50,146 bases of DNA. Origin: an uncultured Neisseriaceae bacterium (GTDB lineage: Bacteria > Pseudomonadota > Gammaproteobacteria > Burkholderiales > Neisseriaceae). The notes below the pieces were generated by a model, which was not told the origin of the DNA, ran no database searches, and was given only the letters and a program-made list of their open reading frames with translations. Position numbers and translations under genes: made by a program. Of this stretch, positions 48,523 through 50,146 are shown piece by piece. Location of the stretch: the NCBI GenBank assembly GCA_945267035.1, contig CALYOS010000016.1, positions 1 through 50,146 of the forward strand, read 5' to 3'. The first letter of the stretch is position 1. Each line of letters opens with the position of its first letter.

Positions 48523-50079
48523 ATGTCTATGACGAATGAGCAAAATGAGGCTTCTTCTCATGTACCGCCATTGATCCCGACACAAAATGGTACGCTGGAG
48601 CTACATGATATTACGATTATTGATCAGGGCAAGTTACGAAAGGCTATTTCGGCTGCAGCTCTGGGCAATGCGATGGAGTGGTTTGATTTTGGGGTGTATG
48701 GTTTTGTCGCTTATGCGCTGGGGCAGGTGTTTTTCCCGAATGCATCTCCAAGTCTGCAAATGATCGCAGCATTAGGCACATTTTCAATTCCTTTTTTGGT
48801 GCGTCCGCTTGGCGGGGTATTTTTTGGGATATTGGGTGACCGGTTTGGTCGGCAGAAAGTTTTGTCGACCACGATTATTGTGATGGCACTAAGTACGTTT
48901 TTTATTGGATTAATTCCTTCTTATCACAGTATTGGTATCTGGGCACCCATTTTGTTATTGCTGTGTAAGCTAGCTCAAGGCTTTTCTGTCGGTGGTGAAT
49001 ATACCGGCGCAGCTATATTTGTGGCTGAGTATTCGCCCGATCGTCAGCGCGGTTTTCTGGGCAGTTTTCTGGAATTCGGCTCGATTTCAGGATTTGTTCT
49101 GGGCGCCGGTTTGGTGGTGTTACTGGAAAATATTATGGGCTCAGCGCATTTTCTATCCTGGGGCTGGCGTATTCCATTTTTTCTGGCTGCGCCTCTGGGC
49201 TTGTTAGGTTTGTATCTGCGTCATGCTGCTGATGAAACACCAGCCTTTCAGCAGCATGTAGCGACGATGGAAAAAGAAGAGCAGCAGCAATCGGACAAAA
49301 TATCTTTTCGTGAAATTGTGTCTCGTTTCTGGCGTGCTTTGCTGGTGAGTATCGGTTTGGTTTTAACCACGAATATTACTTACTATATGTTGCTGACTTA
49401 TATGCCCAGTTATTTATCGCATAATCTGCACTATGCTGAGGATCGAGGTGTGCTGATTATCATTGCGATTATGATTGGTATGTTGTTTATGCAGCCTATT
49501 GTGGGCTTTATCAGTGATAAGATCGGGCGAAAGCCTTTTGTGATTTGTGGTTCGTTGGCTTTGTTGGTGTTGGCCATTCCCTGTTTTCATCTGATTATCA
49601 GTGGCAAGGTTGGGCTGATATTTCTCGGTCTATTTATTTTAGCGGTGATTTTGAATTGTTTTACAGGGGTGATGGCCTCTACGTTGCCGGCGCTGTTTCC
49701 CACCCGTATCCGGTACAGTGCTTTGGCTAGTTCGTTCAATATCGCGGTGATTATTGCTGGGCTAACGCCAACAGTGGCTGCCGCTTTGGTGGATTCAACC
49801 AATAATCTGTATCTACCCGCCTATTATTTAATGGTTGTGGGTTTAGTGGGTATCGCTACTGGTATTTTTATGCGTGAGACCGCAAAACGTCCACTGCGGG
49901 GTGTGACGCCCTCTGCTGCAAATAAGCAGGAAGCGCGTGAATTACTGGTTGAATCTTATGAGCATATTGAACAAAGTGTGGAAGATATTGATGCAGAAAT
50001 TGCGCGCTTACAGGCGCAAATCGAGCAATTGGAGATACGCAAGCAACAGTATGTTGATTTGCATCCCAAGCTGGAATAA
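48523..50079 (+). CDS. proP: Osmolyte:H+ symporter ProP
   Basis: ProP takes up proline, glycine betaine and ectoine under osmotic stress. The product is very close to Escherichia coli ProP throughout: TIIDQGKLRKAISAAALGNA, AMEWFDFGVYGFVAYALGQV, LVRPLGGVFFGILGDRFGRQ, GFSVGGEYTGAAIFVAEYSP, TNITYYMLLTYMPSYLSHNL and NCFTGVMASTLPALFPTRIR. The C-terminus has a heptad coiled coil (DIDAEIARLQAQIEQLEIRK), the feature linked to osmotic sensing and setpoint in ProP. The frame is open to a TTG at 48394, but the added residues are not family-like. The ATG at 48523 has AGG at good spacing and gives 518 residues; ATGs at 48517, 48520 and 48529 are alternatives. Confidence 0.95.
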   Translation: MSMTNEQNEASSHVPPLIPTQNGTLELHDITIIDQGKLRKAISAAALGNAMEWFDFGVYGFVAYALGQVFFPNASPSLQMIAALGTFSIPFLVRPLGGVFFGILGDRFGRQKVLSTTIIVMALSTFFIGLIPSYHSIGIWAPILLLLCKLAQGFSVGGEYTGAAIFVAEYSPDRQRGFLGSFLEFGSISGFVLGAGLVVLLENIMGSAHFLSWGWRIPFFLAAPLGLLGLYLRHAADETPAFQQHVATMEKEEQQQSDKISFREIVSRFWRALLVSIGLVLTTNITYYMLLTYMPSYLSHNLHYAEDRGVLIIIAIMIGMLFMQPIVGFISDKIGRKPFVICGSLALLVLAIPCFHLIISGKVGLIFLGLFILAVILNCFTGVMASTLPALFPTRIRYSALASSFNIAVIIAGLTPTVAAALVDSTNNLYLPAYYLMVVGLVGIATGIFMRETAKRPLRGVTPSAANKQEARELLVESYEHIEQSVEDIDAEIARLQAQIEQLEIRKQQYVDLHPKLE

Positions 50080-50103
50080 ACTTTGCTTTTGTTGATCGCT
50101 CAG

Positions 50104-50144
50104 CCCTTAATATGCTTTGTCTGATGAGTATTAAGGGTTTTTTT
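50104..50144 (+). terminator. Terminator of proP
   Basis: A perfect 9-bp stem CCCTTAATA/TATTAAGGG with a 16-base loop is followed by seven Ts, just past the proP stop. Confidence 0.85.
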
Positions 50145-50146
50145 GT

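Noticed and set aside
1-50146. CRISPR arrays, insertion sequences, prophage genes or rRNA
   Set aside because: No regularly spaced repeats, no transposase or integrase motifs, no phage structural genes and no rRNA segments were seen in any part of the window.

Overview
The window looks like a chromosomal segment of a Neisseriaceae bacterium (Betaproteobacteria). A PilC/PilY1-type pilus-tip protein, a FolE2-type GTP cyclohydrolase, a DciA-type gene divergent from secA, ferredoxin-NADP reductases, malate:quinone oxidoreductase and a ProP osmolyte transporter fit that family. Base composition is AT-rich, gaps between genes are long, and several genes and tRNA copies are decaying. This resembles host-associated members such as Snodgrassella more than Neisseria, but that genus call is inference. 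The 12-base DNA uptake sequence that is dense in Neisseria is absent; only two degenerate look-alikes were found.

Layout. 0.5-5.2 kb: pilY1/pilC on the minus strand, divergent from a Spy/CpxP-like periplasmic chaperone. 6.1-14.8 kb: a minus-strand block of a DUF445 membrane protein, a small membrane protein, recB and recC (recC and recB overlap by 4 bases). 14.9-15.6 kb: a very AT-rich insert with a Tsi6-like immunity gene that has no visible toxin, followed by a gene broken by two in-frame stops. 15.7-24.6 kb: a roadblock-like protein, dsbD, folE2, then a plus-strand run of a Cys/Met-metabolism PLP enzyme, a membrane-anchored J-domain protein and a ferredoxin-NADP reductase, then a DUF817 membrane protein, and a GNAT-dciA pair. 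24.8-30.1 kb: secA, a second ferredoxin-NADP reductase and lysO. 30.1-34.2 kb: sparse, with a full-length but broken GNAT acetyltransferase and an MFS transporter. 34.2-40.2 kb: uvrB, two degenerate tRNA copies (Leu-UAA, Gly-GCC), a VOC protein, an unknown secreted protein and mqo, with a perfect FNR-type box upstream of mqo. 40.5-42.9 kb: gene remnants around an unknown lipoprotein, and a very basic His/Arg/Lys/Tyr-rich secreted protein. 43.4-50.1 kb: glnS, a YccS-family FUSC protein, a small membrane protein and proP.

Most genes are core functions: DNA repair (RecBC, UvrB), protein export and folding (SecA, DsbD, Spy-like), redox and respiration (two Fpr, Mqo), folate, translation (GlnS), replication (DciA), transport (LysO, MFS, ProP) and surface attachment (PilC). 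The unusual material is in the gaps: an orphan polymorphic-toxin immunity gene, broken genes that gene callers would miss because they have stops or no start codon, and two tRNA-shaped sequences sharing the same T-stem substitutions. I see no complete new multi-gene system. The best leads are the Tsi6-like locus, the tRNA pair, the His/Arg/Tyr-rich secreted protein and the minus-strand remnant cluster at 40.6-42.2 kb.
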